A stretch of 64,000 nucleotides of DNA. Origin: Saccharomycopsis crataegensis. Taxonomy: Eukaryota > Ascomycota > Saccharomycetes > Ascoideales > Saccharomycopsidaceae. The stretch spans positions 3,596,001 to 3,660,000 of the forward strand of contig NW_027043829.1 of the NCBI RefSeq assembly GCF_037102585.1, in the 5' to 3' direction. Below are positions 19,588 to 29,200 of the stretch, in pieces. The position numbers were made by a program, and so were the translations under genes. Numbering within the stretch: the first letter of the stretch is position 1; each line of letters begins with the position of its first letter. Under the pieces are notes generated by a model. That model was not told the origin of the DNA, searched no databases, and worked only from the letters and a program-made list of their open reading frames with translations.

Positions 19588-19594
19588 TTTTTAA
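19585..19594. repeat. AAATTTTTAA target duplication, 3' end of the LINE array
   Basis: This is the third copy of the 10-bp target. Host DNA resumes with GTAAAATAC. Joined to the sequence before LINE 1 it gives the likely empty site: TTGAAATTTTTAAG, beginning about 50 bp from the tRNA-Trp 5' end. Confidence 0.65.
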
Positions 19595-20537
19595 GTAAAA
19601 TACTATAACTTTCTCACAACCTCACACTCCTTGCTTTAAGGATTAATCACATCACCGTTAATTAAAATTAATTGCAATTCATTTATTTGTTTATTTATTC
19701 ATTACCATTTCAGAGCTTCATTTTTGCGTGAAACATTATTTTCTAACTATTATGCAATTTGGTTTTTTTGTGTTGATTTATTTCACTTGCATTATATTAG
19801 GTGTTGATTGGTTGGCAATAACTCGCGTAAATGGCGAAAAAGCTGGTGCAAATATTAGGAAATGATGGAGGGACATATCTCCAAGACAACCAAAGCGTGA
19901 CTCAATTGCGGGTGTCTAAAATCTTCAATTCAGATGTGGGGGCTTATGAGCCTGGCTTAAATGTTACTTTGAGACTCCGCGACTCTTTAATATATAATTG
20001 ATCCACACATTTATTCATTTATGTTCCTTTGAGAGATTAAATAATTGGGAAAGCCCAATATTAAAACATCATTAACAGCGTATCATAATCAAATTGAACC
20101 GTCACTCTCATCATATGGAAGAAAGAATTACAGGAGAGTTTTTATTATTTGACATATGTAATATTGCATTAAACTTCCACTTCTGCACTGGATTAACTAT
20201 TGTCACTACAATCTATACATTTTAAAGGTTATGTAAGCTGATCACAAAAGGGTTCCAAATGCACGATAAAGAGCACGAGTTCTGAATAAACAAGAAAGAA
20301 TAAATAATGAATTTGGGCTGCCGGTGAAAACCTAGTAAAGTGGAAATGAAACAAATTTCATGAATCATAATATTTGGAAACATGATAAATCTACAAATTT
20401 TTTCAAGGGATTCTATTAAATCTACAAAAAAAGAAAAAATAGCCAATGAAGTTCTTGATGTACTCTCCATATCATTCGGAATACAAAAAAAAACATTCAT
20501 TAATCTTCAATAGATGTACCAACTGGGCAATATGAAA
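19595..20537. other. intergenic region right of the LINE array
   Basis: Before the insertions this DNA lay next to tRNA-Trp. It has no convincing gene. A 92-codon minus-strand frame at 20222-20500 is low in complexity and matches nothing recognised. A less AT-rich patch at about 19800-19990 (GTTGATTGGTTGGCAATAAC and following) could be an old repeat or an RNA, but no family could be assigned. Confidence 0.4.
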
Positions 20538-21275
20538 TCACTCTTTTATAAATGCTATGGAACAAATAGCAGAACCTTTAACACCACCAAACTGGAAACT
20601 AGGATATTTAATTTTCTTCCAGACTTTAAGCCTGGTGCTATTTTCTAGAATAACTTTCTCTAACTCTTCTTCACTGAAATTGCAACTTGTTATAAGAATA
20701 ATACCCTCTTGCTTAATGGACTTCTCAATAATCCTAGGATATAGCTCATATCCTAAATATGATTTTCCATCTTCAAATGGATATTTTGCATCATTAAGGG
20801 CAATCGCATCTAGTGTACCTTTGTCTAAAAAGACATCAACATTTTGAAAAATTTCATTTCCCCAAAACTCCTTGTACTTTGTGAGGAAATCTACTTGATA
20901 GAAAAGTATATTGTCCAAGTTTTTACTTTTAGCAATATCTTTGGCAAAATTTACGGAATTTTCCGAATAGTCTAACCCGATTAATCGATTGTTAACATAA
21001 ACCTCATCTTCATGTTGATATAGTTCAAACAATAAATGTCCATTCCCCGTTCCCAAATCAATTATCTTCGAGTCTTCATTAATAGTAGGTAATTCTTGGA
21101 AATTGCTGACCAAAAAATCAATCATTCTGTTTTCAGCATCTGATTCATCAAACCAACATTCACCGGTATCCTCACTGTTGGATTGGAAATTTGTTTGTTC
21201 TAGTTTATAGAAATCATTCCAATACTCTTTAGTGCCCAACTTTGATTTAGAAAGCAGAAAGTCTTCGTTACTCAT
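20538..21275 (-). CDS. EFM4: EFM4/SEE1-like eEF1A lysine methyltransferase
   Basis: The 245-residue class I methyltransferase shows the SAM-binding motif IIDLGTGNGHLLFEL (about residues 70-84), a second motif LIGLDYSENSV and the catalytic-loop region DVFLDKGTLDAIAL. The N-terminus SKLGTKEYWNDFYKLE and the WFDES block are typical of yeast Efm4 (See1, METTL10 family). That enzyme methylates a lysine of translation elongation factor eEF1A in the cytoplasm. The length fits the family (about 230-260 residues). The start is the only ATG before the conserved N-terminus. NOT4 lies divergently, 360 bp away. Confidence 0.85.
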   Translation of the reverse strand: MSNEDFLLSKSKLGTKEYWNDFYKLEQTNFQSNSEDTGECWFDESDAENRMIDFLVSNFQELPTINEDSKIIDLGTGNGHLLFELYQHEDEVYVNNRLIGLDYSENSVNFAKDIAKSKNLDNILFYQVDFLTKYKEFWGNEIFQNVDVFLDKGTLDAIALNDAKYPFEDGKSYLGYELYPRIIEKSIKQEGIILITSCNFSEEELEKVILENSTRLKVWKKIKYPSFQFGGVKGSAICSIAFIKE

Positions 21276-21635
21276 TTTTGAGGCAATATTATGATTATAT
21301 ACTTGAGTTATGTCTCCCTATGGACAGAAAGTTTTTATTCAGTGTAATTCAATCAAACATGCACTCTGACATCTCGAAAAAAAAAGTTCCTCGATGTCAG
21401 TCTATGTTAGATTTGGACCGGGTAAAGTATATGTTTTTTGTGTTTAAGAAAAAAACAAATATGCACAGTTGTTATATGCTAAACTCAAACAATAATAAAC
21501 ATACATTTCAACAAATTATAGCAATCAATCAATTCTGAGTTTTTATTTTATTTTATGTTTCTTTCCTGTGAAATTTATTTCATTTCAGAATATATTTAAC
21601 ATCTAATTACATCAAAAAAAAACATTGAAAGGAAA
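21276..21635. other. divergent EFM4/NOT4 promoter region
   Basis: This is the shared spacer between two outward-reading genes. It has A/T-rich runs near 21378 and 21614. The plus-strand frame at 21278-21538 does not begin with a usable ATG in good context and is not called. No factor site was recognised. Confidence 0.45.
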
Positions 21636-23204
21636 ATGGTGTTACAAGAATATGATAGTGATGACTACTTGAGCGATGAGGAGGATATTTGTCCACTTTG
21701 TGCTGAAGAAATGGATAGCTCAGATAAGCGATTCAAGCCATGTCCATGCGGATATCAAATATGTCAATTTTGTTACAATAATATTAGAGAGAACCCGGAA
21801 TTGAATGGAAGATGTCCGGCTTGTCGAAGAAAATACCGAGATGAAGATGTGGAATACATTGAACTCACTGAAGCGGAAATTAAGGCTGAGAGCTCACGGA
21901 AGGCAAATCGAGACAAGGAAAAGAAACAAAAAGAAAAAGAGAGGAGAGAACATGAAAATGCTTCCAGAAAACATTTGGCAGATATGAGGGTGATCCAGAA
22001 AAATTTGGTGTATGTTGTTGGATTGAACCCTCCAGTAACGCCAGAAGAACTACAACCGACTTTGAGATCAGAAAGATATTTTGGTCAATATGGGAAGATC
22101 CTAAAGCTCGTTATCAACAAAAGAAATCAAAATGCCAATTCTGTTGGAAACACGGGATACGGCATTTACGTGACTTACTCGAAAACGGAGGATGCCGATA
22201 GATGTATTCGAGCAATTGATGGATCAATAATGGATGGAAGAGTTATTAGAGCGGCTTATGGCACCACAAAATATTGTTCTTCTTATCTTAGGGGGCTTCC
22301 GTGTCCAAATCCAAACTGTATGTTCTTACATGAACCTGGTGAGGAGGCTGATTCATTTAATCGCCAGGATATGTCGACTCATCAAGGAAATGAATTAGGT
22401 AGACATCGTGAGGGAGGAATAATTAGATATGGAGCTCATGGCGGTAAAGATGGCAATGTACATGATTCTCTTCACGAAAATGATCATGAACATAATCGTG
22501 TAGGATTGCCACCGACGGCATCTTGGGCAAAAAATATTGGAACAGGAAATTCACAAAATAACTCACCAAAACCCAAGAACGCAACTTTGGCAAATGTTTC
22601 AGCTTTCCCTACTTTAGCTGAAACTGCTTTACAAGGAAGTAATAATTCCGGAACTAATCTCCATACCATAACCCACAAGGAGAAAAGGAGAGACAAAAGT
22701 TCTAATGCTAACAAAGACAAGCTCAGGGATAACATTGATGATTTAGTTCTTAACGAGGCCTCATCAACTAAATTCATGTCCCAAACTTTACAAATGTTAC
22801 AAACAGGTTTCGAAAATATTGATTATGAATTTAAAACAGATAGTTTCAAGGAAAGGTTCCACGATGATCCAGATTCTTTCGAGCAGTTATTTGTTTTTCT
22901 ACCTCAAGAAAATTTACAGGAGCCTGCAAAAGATGAGGAGATCGATTATTTAATAGTTGGAACCAAATTGGTTGATTCAATCATTTTGAATACCAGAGCA
23001 GAAGACTATTTTATGACTAACGGAACAAGTAAAATAAATGCTACTGATGCTAACGAAGCGATAAATATTACTTCAGGAACAATTGTGTCCAATGCCATTC
23101 CACCACCAGGGTTGGTTGGAAGCAAGCCATTTCTTGAAGGCCACCATCAGAATAGCCACTCATCGGAGATTTTGAATCATCTTTTGAATGGTAAGAAGAA
23201 TTGA
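21636..23204 (+). CDS. NOT4: NOT4/MOT2: RING E3 ligase subunit of CCR4-NOT
   Basis: The 522-residue protein starts with the Not4 C4C4 RING (CPLCAEEMD ... CPCGYQICQFCY ... CPACRRKY, residues about 19-63). A charged coiled-coil linker follows (90-115), then an RRM (NLVYVVGLNPPV to about 205) and a C3H1 finger (YCSSYLRGLPCPNPNCMFLH, about 212-231). This order is diagnostic. Not4 works with Ubc4/5 to ubiquitinate substrates, including ribosomal proteins, and links mRNA decay to translation quality control. The C-terminal half is low in complexity and holds the region expected to bind Not1. Confidence 0.95.
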   Translation: MVLQEYDSDDYLSDEEDICPLCAEEMDSSDKRFKPCPCGYQICQFCYNNIRENPELNGRCPACRRKYRDEDVEYIELTEAEIKAESSRKANRDKEKKQKEKERREHENASRKHLADMRVIQKNLVYVVGLNPPVTPEELQPTLRSERYFGQYGKILKLVINKRNQNANSVGNTGYGIYVTYSKTEDADRCIRAIDGSIMDGRVIRAAYGTTKYCSSYLRGLPCPNPNCMFLHEPGEEADSFNRQDMSTHQGNELGRHREGGIIRYGAHGGKDGNVHDSLHENDHEHNRVGLPPTASWAKNIGTGNSQNNSPKPKNATLANVSAFPTLAETALQGSNNSGTNLHTITHKEKRRDKSSNANKDKLRDNIDDLVLNEASSTKFMSQTLQMLQTGFENIDYEFKTDSFKERFHDDPDSFEQLFVFLPQENLQEPAKDEEIDYLIVGTKLVDSIILNTRAEDYFMTNGTSKINATDANEAINITSGTIVSNAIPPPGLVGSKPFLEGHHQNSHSSEILNHLLNGKKN

Positions 23205-23319
23205 TGAGATTTTTTACGATTAAGAGGAAATTTTTTTTTTTTTTCTTTTTTTTTTTTTGCTCGCTCTGGGGAAATTTTTGAACATTTTATTTGCTAATGA
23301 AAAATCTATTAAGTTAAGT

Positions 23320-24435
23320 TCAATTCAAGTTGACATTTTCCCACAAATGTAACTTGCCGTCGCCTCCTCCAGCTAATACACAATTTACCCCTCCAAGGTG
23401 AGATACGTTCAGAAGAAGTTTATTACTTTGGGTCTCATTGATCATGTAATTATTGTAAGTTTTTAGTATCAAATTGTCTTTGCCCTTTTTTGGATTACTG
23501 AAGTTCCAAACGTAAACTTCGCCCGTCTCTGAACCTGAGATCACATTTTTATCAGTGTTGAAAATCTTGGCTTCAATTTGATAACTTTTGTCAGGTATTT
23601 TTCTATCGAAGTCTTGCCTCAGTTGTAAGTTTGATATGTCTCTATTAATGGAATATTCATTATAGTTGGAAATAAATTTTGTCGACGATTGGGTTAAGCT
23701 TCCAATATCAAGATCCATAAGTTTTAATTGATTGTGAAGGCTTCCAATTAATGCATACTTTGAAGATGATTTTGTAATATTTGGACCATCAGATAATGAT
23801 ACCGAAGTGATGGGATATTTTTCATTTGAATGGTTTTTTGTTTCATTAATATATGAAGCAAATTTATCAATGATCAATTTCTCCATCCTCAAATCATAGC
23901 TGAAGATATTACCGTCATTGGTTCCACATGCAATGAACCAATTTCTTTGTTTTTTGAAATCAAAACAAGTCAAGCTATCGGTTGAATTACGGAAAACTTG
24001 GACCGGCTTATTGGACTTATTTTTCAAATCATACAATTTCAAACTATTATCGTTATCAATAGCAGCTACCAAATCGCTATTCAAGTAATTACAGTTATTA
24101 TTAATCAACCAACTTCTATCATCGGTAATTCTTCGAATGCTTTCACTTTTGTGATAGTCGAACTGAGTAATGGTGTTACCAGACGATAATAAGATTTCAT
24201 TGAGATTAGTTGACAAATTGAAGTTTATGCTGGTGATCTTTTTTGAAACCGTGGATATTGTATCGGTCAAATTCATGAACATTTCCTCATTTCGAACGTT
24301 ATTCTGTAAATTCAAAACTTTGATCTTTCCATCTTCAAAACCAGCTAGCACAAGTTTTCCTGAGGGAGAAGAGGTCAAAAAAGTCACAGGACAATTATGT
24401 ATTTGGAACTGGGAGTAAGGATATTCATCATCCAT
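23320..24435 (-). CDS. WD40-repeat protein of unknown function
   Basis: The 371-residue protein is made of degenerate WD40 repeats, for example PSGKLVLAGFEDGKIKVLNL, DNDNSLKLYDLKN, CGTNDGNIFSYDLR, SGSETGEVYVWNF and the terminal LAGGGDGKLHLWE. It probably forms one seven-bladed propeller that acts as a scaffold. No orthologue was recognised. The start was set at the first ATG (24435). The frame stays open upstream to a GTG at 24489, and an AG acceptor-like site occurs just upstream (TTATAG), so a small 5' exon cannot be excluded. It converges with NOT4, with 115 bp between the stops. Confidence 0.75.
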   Translation of the reverse strand: MDDEYPYSQFQIHNCPVTFLTSSPSGKLVLAGFEDGKIKVLNLQNNVRNEEMFMNLTDTISTVSKKITSINFNLSTNLNEILLSSGNTITQFDYHKSESIRRITDDRSWLINNNCNYLNSDLVAAIDNDNSLKLYDLKNKSNKPVQVFRNSTDSLTCFDFKKQRNWFIACGTNDGNIFSYDLRMEKLIIDKFASYINETKNHSNEKYPITSVSLSDGPNITKSSSKYALIGSLHNQLKLMDLDIGSLTQSSTKFISNYNEYSINRDISNLQLRQDFDRKIPDKSYQIEAKIFNTDKNVISGSETGEVYVWNFSNPKKGKDNLILKTYNNYMINETQSNKLLLNVSHLGGVNCVLAGGGDGKLHLWENVNLN

Positions 24436-24550
24436 TAGATCAGATCTCCCAGTATCAATCTCTGGAATCCTATAATGTAAATTCAGCACAATAGATAGCT
24501 ACGGTTGTGCCTAAACATATAAGTGATATATTTCTGTAATTACTTCATTC

Positions 24551-24583
24551 GGTGTACGGGTGTTATTTACGATGTACGGATGA
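24551..24583. promoter_or_regulatory. pair of Rap1-like binding sites
   Basis: GGTGTACGGGTGT (24551-24563) is, in reverse complement, ACACCCGTACACC. This is a full match to the yeast Rap1 consensus ACACCCRYACAYM. GATGTACGGATGA (24571-24583) matches at 11 of 13 positions in the same orientation, 20 bp away. Tandem Rap1 sites are typical of highly expressed yeast genes. The motif also resembles the core of Candida telomere repeats. Confidence 0.5.
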
Positions 24584-24816
24584 ATAATTTTCATGAGACG
24601 CTAACCGTGAACCAACATATCAATGCCATAGAGCCATAGCATAAAACCAGAACCGGAAAAAATAAATGAACACTCTCTAATAGACAAAAATAGTTAATCT
24701 ACATCATTACTATTCAAAATTTTCAATGTCTGTTGATGGGTGCAACGGTCGTTACCCTACCATAGCAAAACTATAAGCACTACTGCATTTTTTTTTTCCA
24801 GTCGCTCGGGAAAAAC

Positions 24817-24824
24817 TATAAAAG
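24817..24824 (+). promoter_or_regulatory. TATA box without obvious gene
   Basis: TATAAAAG followed by GGAG is a strong consensus TATA element on the plus strand. The next annotated plus-strand gene is many kilobases away, so its transcript is unknown. Confidence 0.4.
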
Positions 24825-25196
24825 GGAGAAAAATTCTCCAAATTCATTTCGATCCTTCTTTTGATTTTTTTTTCTTTTCTTTATCATCAGTAGGTAATAC
24901 TTAACGTATTATTTATTATTTCCATAGGAGCCTATATAAATTATTGCTTTCTTATTATGAGTTTAGCAATATATTTATCAACCACAGCTTTATAGTTGAA
25001 TATTTTTTGACTTTATTAACAGTAAAGTAACAATTAATATTTCGTTCCGGTTTCTTAGAAAGAATGCAACTAGTCAGTTCATGAAGAGATTTTTATCTTG
25101 GTGCTTGTTTATCATTCACTTGTTGATCTTCTCCTCTTGCTCGTTGCTACATACTTACCTATTTATTTTTGTAAAATTAAAACTAGTAATGATCAT

Positions 25197-25958
25197 TTAT
25201 TCAGTATAGCTTTTCAATAACTTGTCATTGTATCTGACATATTTCCCATTTAACTCTTCGGAGACACCTTTGAGAGCTAAATTTCCATAAATTTTTCCAA
25301 CAAAGTGGGGATCCAACAACTGATTATTGGCCTTCAAATCAATGAATCTTTGCAAAGATTGTGGCGTCATATTTTTGCCGTAAACTTCTCTGATTGAAGT
25401 CTGCATACTTGTATCAACCACACCTGGAGCAACAGATACAATACGGACTTCTGGAACTTCACTAGCAACACAAATGGCAAAATGGTTAATGGCAGCTTTA
25501 GAACCACCATACGCAGTCCAACCGTAGTATGATTTTGTAGAAGCACCCGAGGAAACCAAGATAATACTACCATTGGTTTGCTTCAAATATGGAAGAGCCT
25601 GAGAGACTAAATCAACCACTGAGAAATAATTAACATCGAACAATTTCTTCCAGTTATCAATTTTGACCTGTTGAACTGATTCCACTGGTTCCAACATCCC
25701 GGCATTGGCAACAATCGCATCAATGGCACCGAATTTCTCAATGGTCTTGGATACAATAGCCAGTGGGGTTTGTTTTTCAGAAATATCACCAACAAAATAC
25801 CCAACCCTGGCGGATCCAAACTCTTGGACAAAATCTGCCAATGGTTTTTCAGTTCTTGCGGTCAAAAACACTTTTGAGGTCGAAGAACTAGATAAAATAT
25901 AATTGGCAATTGACTTACCAATACCAGTCGAGGCTCCAGTAACAATAGTAACGGTCAT
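25197..25958 (-). CDS. short-chain dehydrogenase/reductase, IRC24/YIR035C-like
   Basis: The 253-residue SDR has the Rossmann motif TGASTGIG (residues 8-15), NAG (NAGMLEP), catalytic Ser in LVSSGAS and the YxxxK pair in AYGGSKAA. The segments NAGMLEPVESV, WKKLFDVNYFSVV, SGASTKSYYGW, APGVVDTSMQ and LNGKYVRYND match yeast Irc24/Yir035c (benzil/sepiapterin-reductase-like enzymes) closely. NADPH-dependent carbonyl reduction in the cytosol is expected; the natural substrate is unknown. The start at 25958 directly precedes the first beta strand. An in-frame extension to 26105 adds 49 residues unlike the family and was rejected. Confidence 0.85.
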   Translation of the reverse strand: MTVTIVTGASTGIGKSIANYILSSSSTSKVFLTARTEKPLADFVQEFGSARVGYFVGDISEKQTPLAIVSKTIEKFGAIDAIVANAGMLEPVESVQQVKIDNWKKLFDVNYFSVVDLVSQALPYLKQTNGSIILVSSGASTKSYYGWTAYGGSKAAINHFAICVASEVPEVRIVSVAPGVVDTSMQTSIREVYGKNMTPQSLQRFIDLKANNQLLDPHFVGKIYGNLALKGVSEELNGKYVRYNDKLLKSYTE

Positions 25959-26265
25959 TTTTTTCCCTTGGAAATAGGATAGATAAATTGGAGTGGCTAC
26001 AAATGAAAAATGGCAAGAAGTAAAAGTAATCTCATGAAATGAAATTACTTTACTTGTATGAGATCCCAAAAACACCCGGACACCAAGATGATCAAAAGGT
26101 TCCAAAATCCTGGATTCATGTTAACACTACTAAGTAAATTACGGATAAACGACTACTTACAAGAAAAAGATAGAGGTGGTAGTGAGTGAAGATTATTAAT
26201 TAATATTGGCTAGTTAATGCTATAAATTTATGGGTATATTATAAATCGATACAGTGGAGAATTTT
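25959..26265. other. spacer between reductase and kinesin-like gene
   Basis: This holds the 5' flank of the reductase gene and the end of the kinesin-like gene. No motif was recognised. Confidence 0.4.
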
Positions 26266-29200
26266 TCAACGATCATCTGAGGCTTTCTTAATTGCCGGGG
26301 AAAAAGAGGATAAATTGAAGTTTATCTTGACATGACTTTCGGACTCACTTTCATATTGAGAATTCGAAGCCGAGGTGGCCAAATTCTTTTCATGACGGGG
26401 ATCATCAAAATCAAAAATCATTGAACTATTGCTGGTAGAATTTTCATGGGTTCCAGAACCGAAATCCTTGTTGAAATATGGCTCAATCAAATAATCCTTC
26501 AGTAACATAGAATACTTCTCACAATCATTGTCATTATTCTCATCATGATTATTCTCATCATGATTATAGTCATCTTTTTCTATTATATTAGAAATATCAG
26601 ACTCCTCGTTATAAGTTGAATTGAATGAAAATTCTTCGAAATAAAAAGAATTGATTTTTTCTCTTGCTTTTTGGAACCTTGTTTTCTTTGGAGTAACCGC
26701 TTCAATGGTGGAATTACTATTACTATCACTATTCGTCTTTCCTTCCAATTTCATATTTGCCAAACTTTCTTTTGCCTGGCTGTATTTCTGATAATATTCA
26801 TGATTTTGGAACGCCAACACGGTGAATTTGTGTTTGATTTGTTCTAAATCTCCATTGGTTGACCGAAGCTCATTCTTTAGGTAATTGATCTCTTCTTTAG
26901 CTGCATTGAGCTGCTTTATGGTATCTGATAATTGGACTTCTTGGTCATCGTTTTTGCTCCGTAATTCATCTATTAGGGTATCTTTGGCTTTATTTGATGC
27001 TGTATGTTGTTTGGTCAATACATAGTTTTCTTTCACCAATTCGTCTATCCTGTCTGTATGATTCTTATTCTCAACTTCAAGTGCGTCAATCTCTAATCTT
27101 GAACTAGTTAAATCTTCAGCCATTTGCTGGACACGACTTTTCTGTTCGTTATTCAAATCGTGAATTTTACCTTCCAATAGCTGGTTTCTACCTTTCAAGA
27201 AAGCATTCTCGTCGCATAAAGTTTGGCATCTATAAACAATCTTCTCTAATATCTGTGATTTGTCCGAGGTATTTATATCCATTGATTTGATAAAATTGTT
27301 AACAACACTGGATGATGAGGAAACTGTCATCACGCTTGGCCAAGAAGATCCCGGGGTACTGGTGGTCAGATTACTATTGGAGATGATACTAGAATTCTTG
27401 GAATTTGTTGGAGAATTATAGTTGCTAGAAGATATGGAGTTGTGTTGTTGTTTATGCGGGAATGATTGGGATCTAATTGGACCATTGGAATGCTGTCTAT
27501 TTCGTTTATCAACCATACTTTGGTGTCTAATATTTGGACCTTCAGTCGGAGGTGGCGGTGGAGGAGGGGTAGGTGGAAGGGGAGGAGACGAAGTAGGAGA
27601 ATGAGAAGACGACGAGGGAGGAAGCCTGTCAACTTTGGCGGCAGTGAACGATTCAACTAATGGTGAAGTACTAACCTTCTTTTTTGTAGAAGCAGAATAT
27701 CCGGTATTTCTAAGGGAAATTGGTGATGGTGGTGAAGATGATTTCTGAATCATTGATAATCTTCTAAATGCAACTGTGGATTCATTTTCAGGTAAGGTGG
27801 CCATAGTACTGGCATGCGATGGTGTGATAGATAAATTTGAACTTTCACGAACATGAGTTAATCCTTCAACTGTACTTTGTGGTGATCTAGTATTAATTGA
27901 GGCAGGACTGTGAGTTGAAAATCTGTGATTTCTTGAGGTGGTTGGAGACACTGAGTTTCTAGAGACTTGTTTTCCATGATTCAGCATTGTCGGCGATGGT
28001 GCTAGCTTTAATTCTCTATTCCTGAACCCTAATTTGAAATTGAAAGATGAGCTTCTATTAAAATTGAAACCGGAGGTGGAGGAATTTCTGGCCCTTGGAA
28101 ATGGGGAAATTAGCCTTAACGCTGAATTGATTGAGTTCAAGTTACCATAAGGATCAAGATTCAATAATATCATCATTTTATTGTTTGGACTCGCAATATA
28201 ATCACTCAATAACAACCTTGATAGTTTATCACTTCGTAAATGGTACTTTTCTTTAGTTTTATTTTTGCTTTTGTTCAAAATTGCCAACACCCTGCAGAGA
28301 TCAGTCAATGATTGATCATTAGAATTATTTTCCGAAAAACTAGTTCTACTACCCAGATTAGAAGAAAGTCTGGTTCTTTCCAAGCTAGATGCCATAGAGA
28401 ATGTCAATCTAGAAGTCTTAATTTTTATTTGTTTTCCTGGGACTGAATCATGAGTCAATATTCCTTTTGTGGCGGAATTGAATGCTGATTTTTTCTTGGT
28501 GGTTGTTTTAGAAGAGGTATCGATAGCATGGACATTGACCAGGACAAATAAATGGGACCTCGCTGACTGACTTATTGGCAAGACGTTACTATTTTTCAAC
28601 CCAGAATTGATCAATAGCATTGCTTGCTCGAATGAAGATACCGACATTGTGAAAATATTTGAAGGTTTTGTTTTGCCATCTTTGGCATCATCAAAAATTT
28701 CGGTTGATTTATGGACTTGTTTTTTGATTTGTTTTTTCAAAAAGGTATAGTCTTTTGTGAGCTCGAGCAAGTCGTGGACGGAATCGTTGTAAATTTCATA
28801 CATGCTGATTGAAATAATACGTTTTGTGTTATTGTTGTTGGTATCATCACTGCGATTGTCACGATCACTTGGTTGTTCTGCTATTGGTTTAGGTTTATTC
28901 GAAGAAGACTTCTTTGGGTCCTCAACAATATCATTAGCATTAAGGAGTAATCCACCATAATGTGACCCTAATATTTCATGGTAAACAGCACTGTCGAAGT
29001 CTGGGCCATTAATTTGCTCTATTTTTTGGAAAATATTTTTCAAAGAAAGACCCAACAAACCGTTGGAACTCTTGCCGAATAACGAATGTGTCTTCCCGCA
29101 ATTTGGAGGCCCAAAGTTGAAAAATGTTGTGTCATTGTGTAGACCAATTAAATCATGTATTGATTGTTCAAGCACTTCTTGGTATATTTGATTTATGGAA

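Larger units (their letters stand above)
24436..25196. other. gene-poor region with promoter-like elements
   Basis: The region contains two tandem Rap1-like sites (24551-24583) and a TATAAAAG box (24817-24824) that would drive plus-strand transcription. No convincing protein gene follows before the end of the convergent reductase gene. The longest ATG frame is a 42-codon hydrophobic one at 25081-25209. An unannotated small spliced gene or non-coding RNA is possible. Confidence 0.4.

Noticed and set aside
19800-19990. Possible small RNA or old repeat right of the LINE array
   Set aside because: A C-box-like ATGATGG is present, but no matching D box or other structure was found, so no call was made.
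20222-20500. Minus-strand 92-codon frame
   Set aside because: Biased composition, no recognised family, and intergenic position next to EFM4.
25151-25160. ATACTTACCT, the same as the 5' end of U1 snRNA
   Set aside because: The bases that follow do not continue as U1 and run into the reductase gene. Chance match.
25081-25209. 42-codon hydrophobic ORF downstream of the TATA box
   Set aside because: It overlaps the 3' end of the reductase gene and has no support beyond an ATG. It is kept only as a possibility in the region note.
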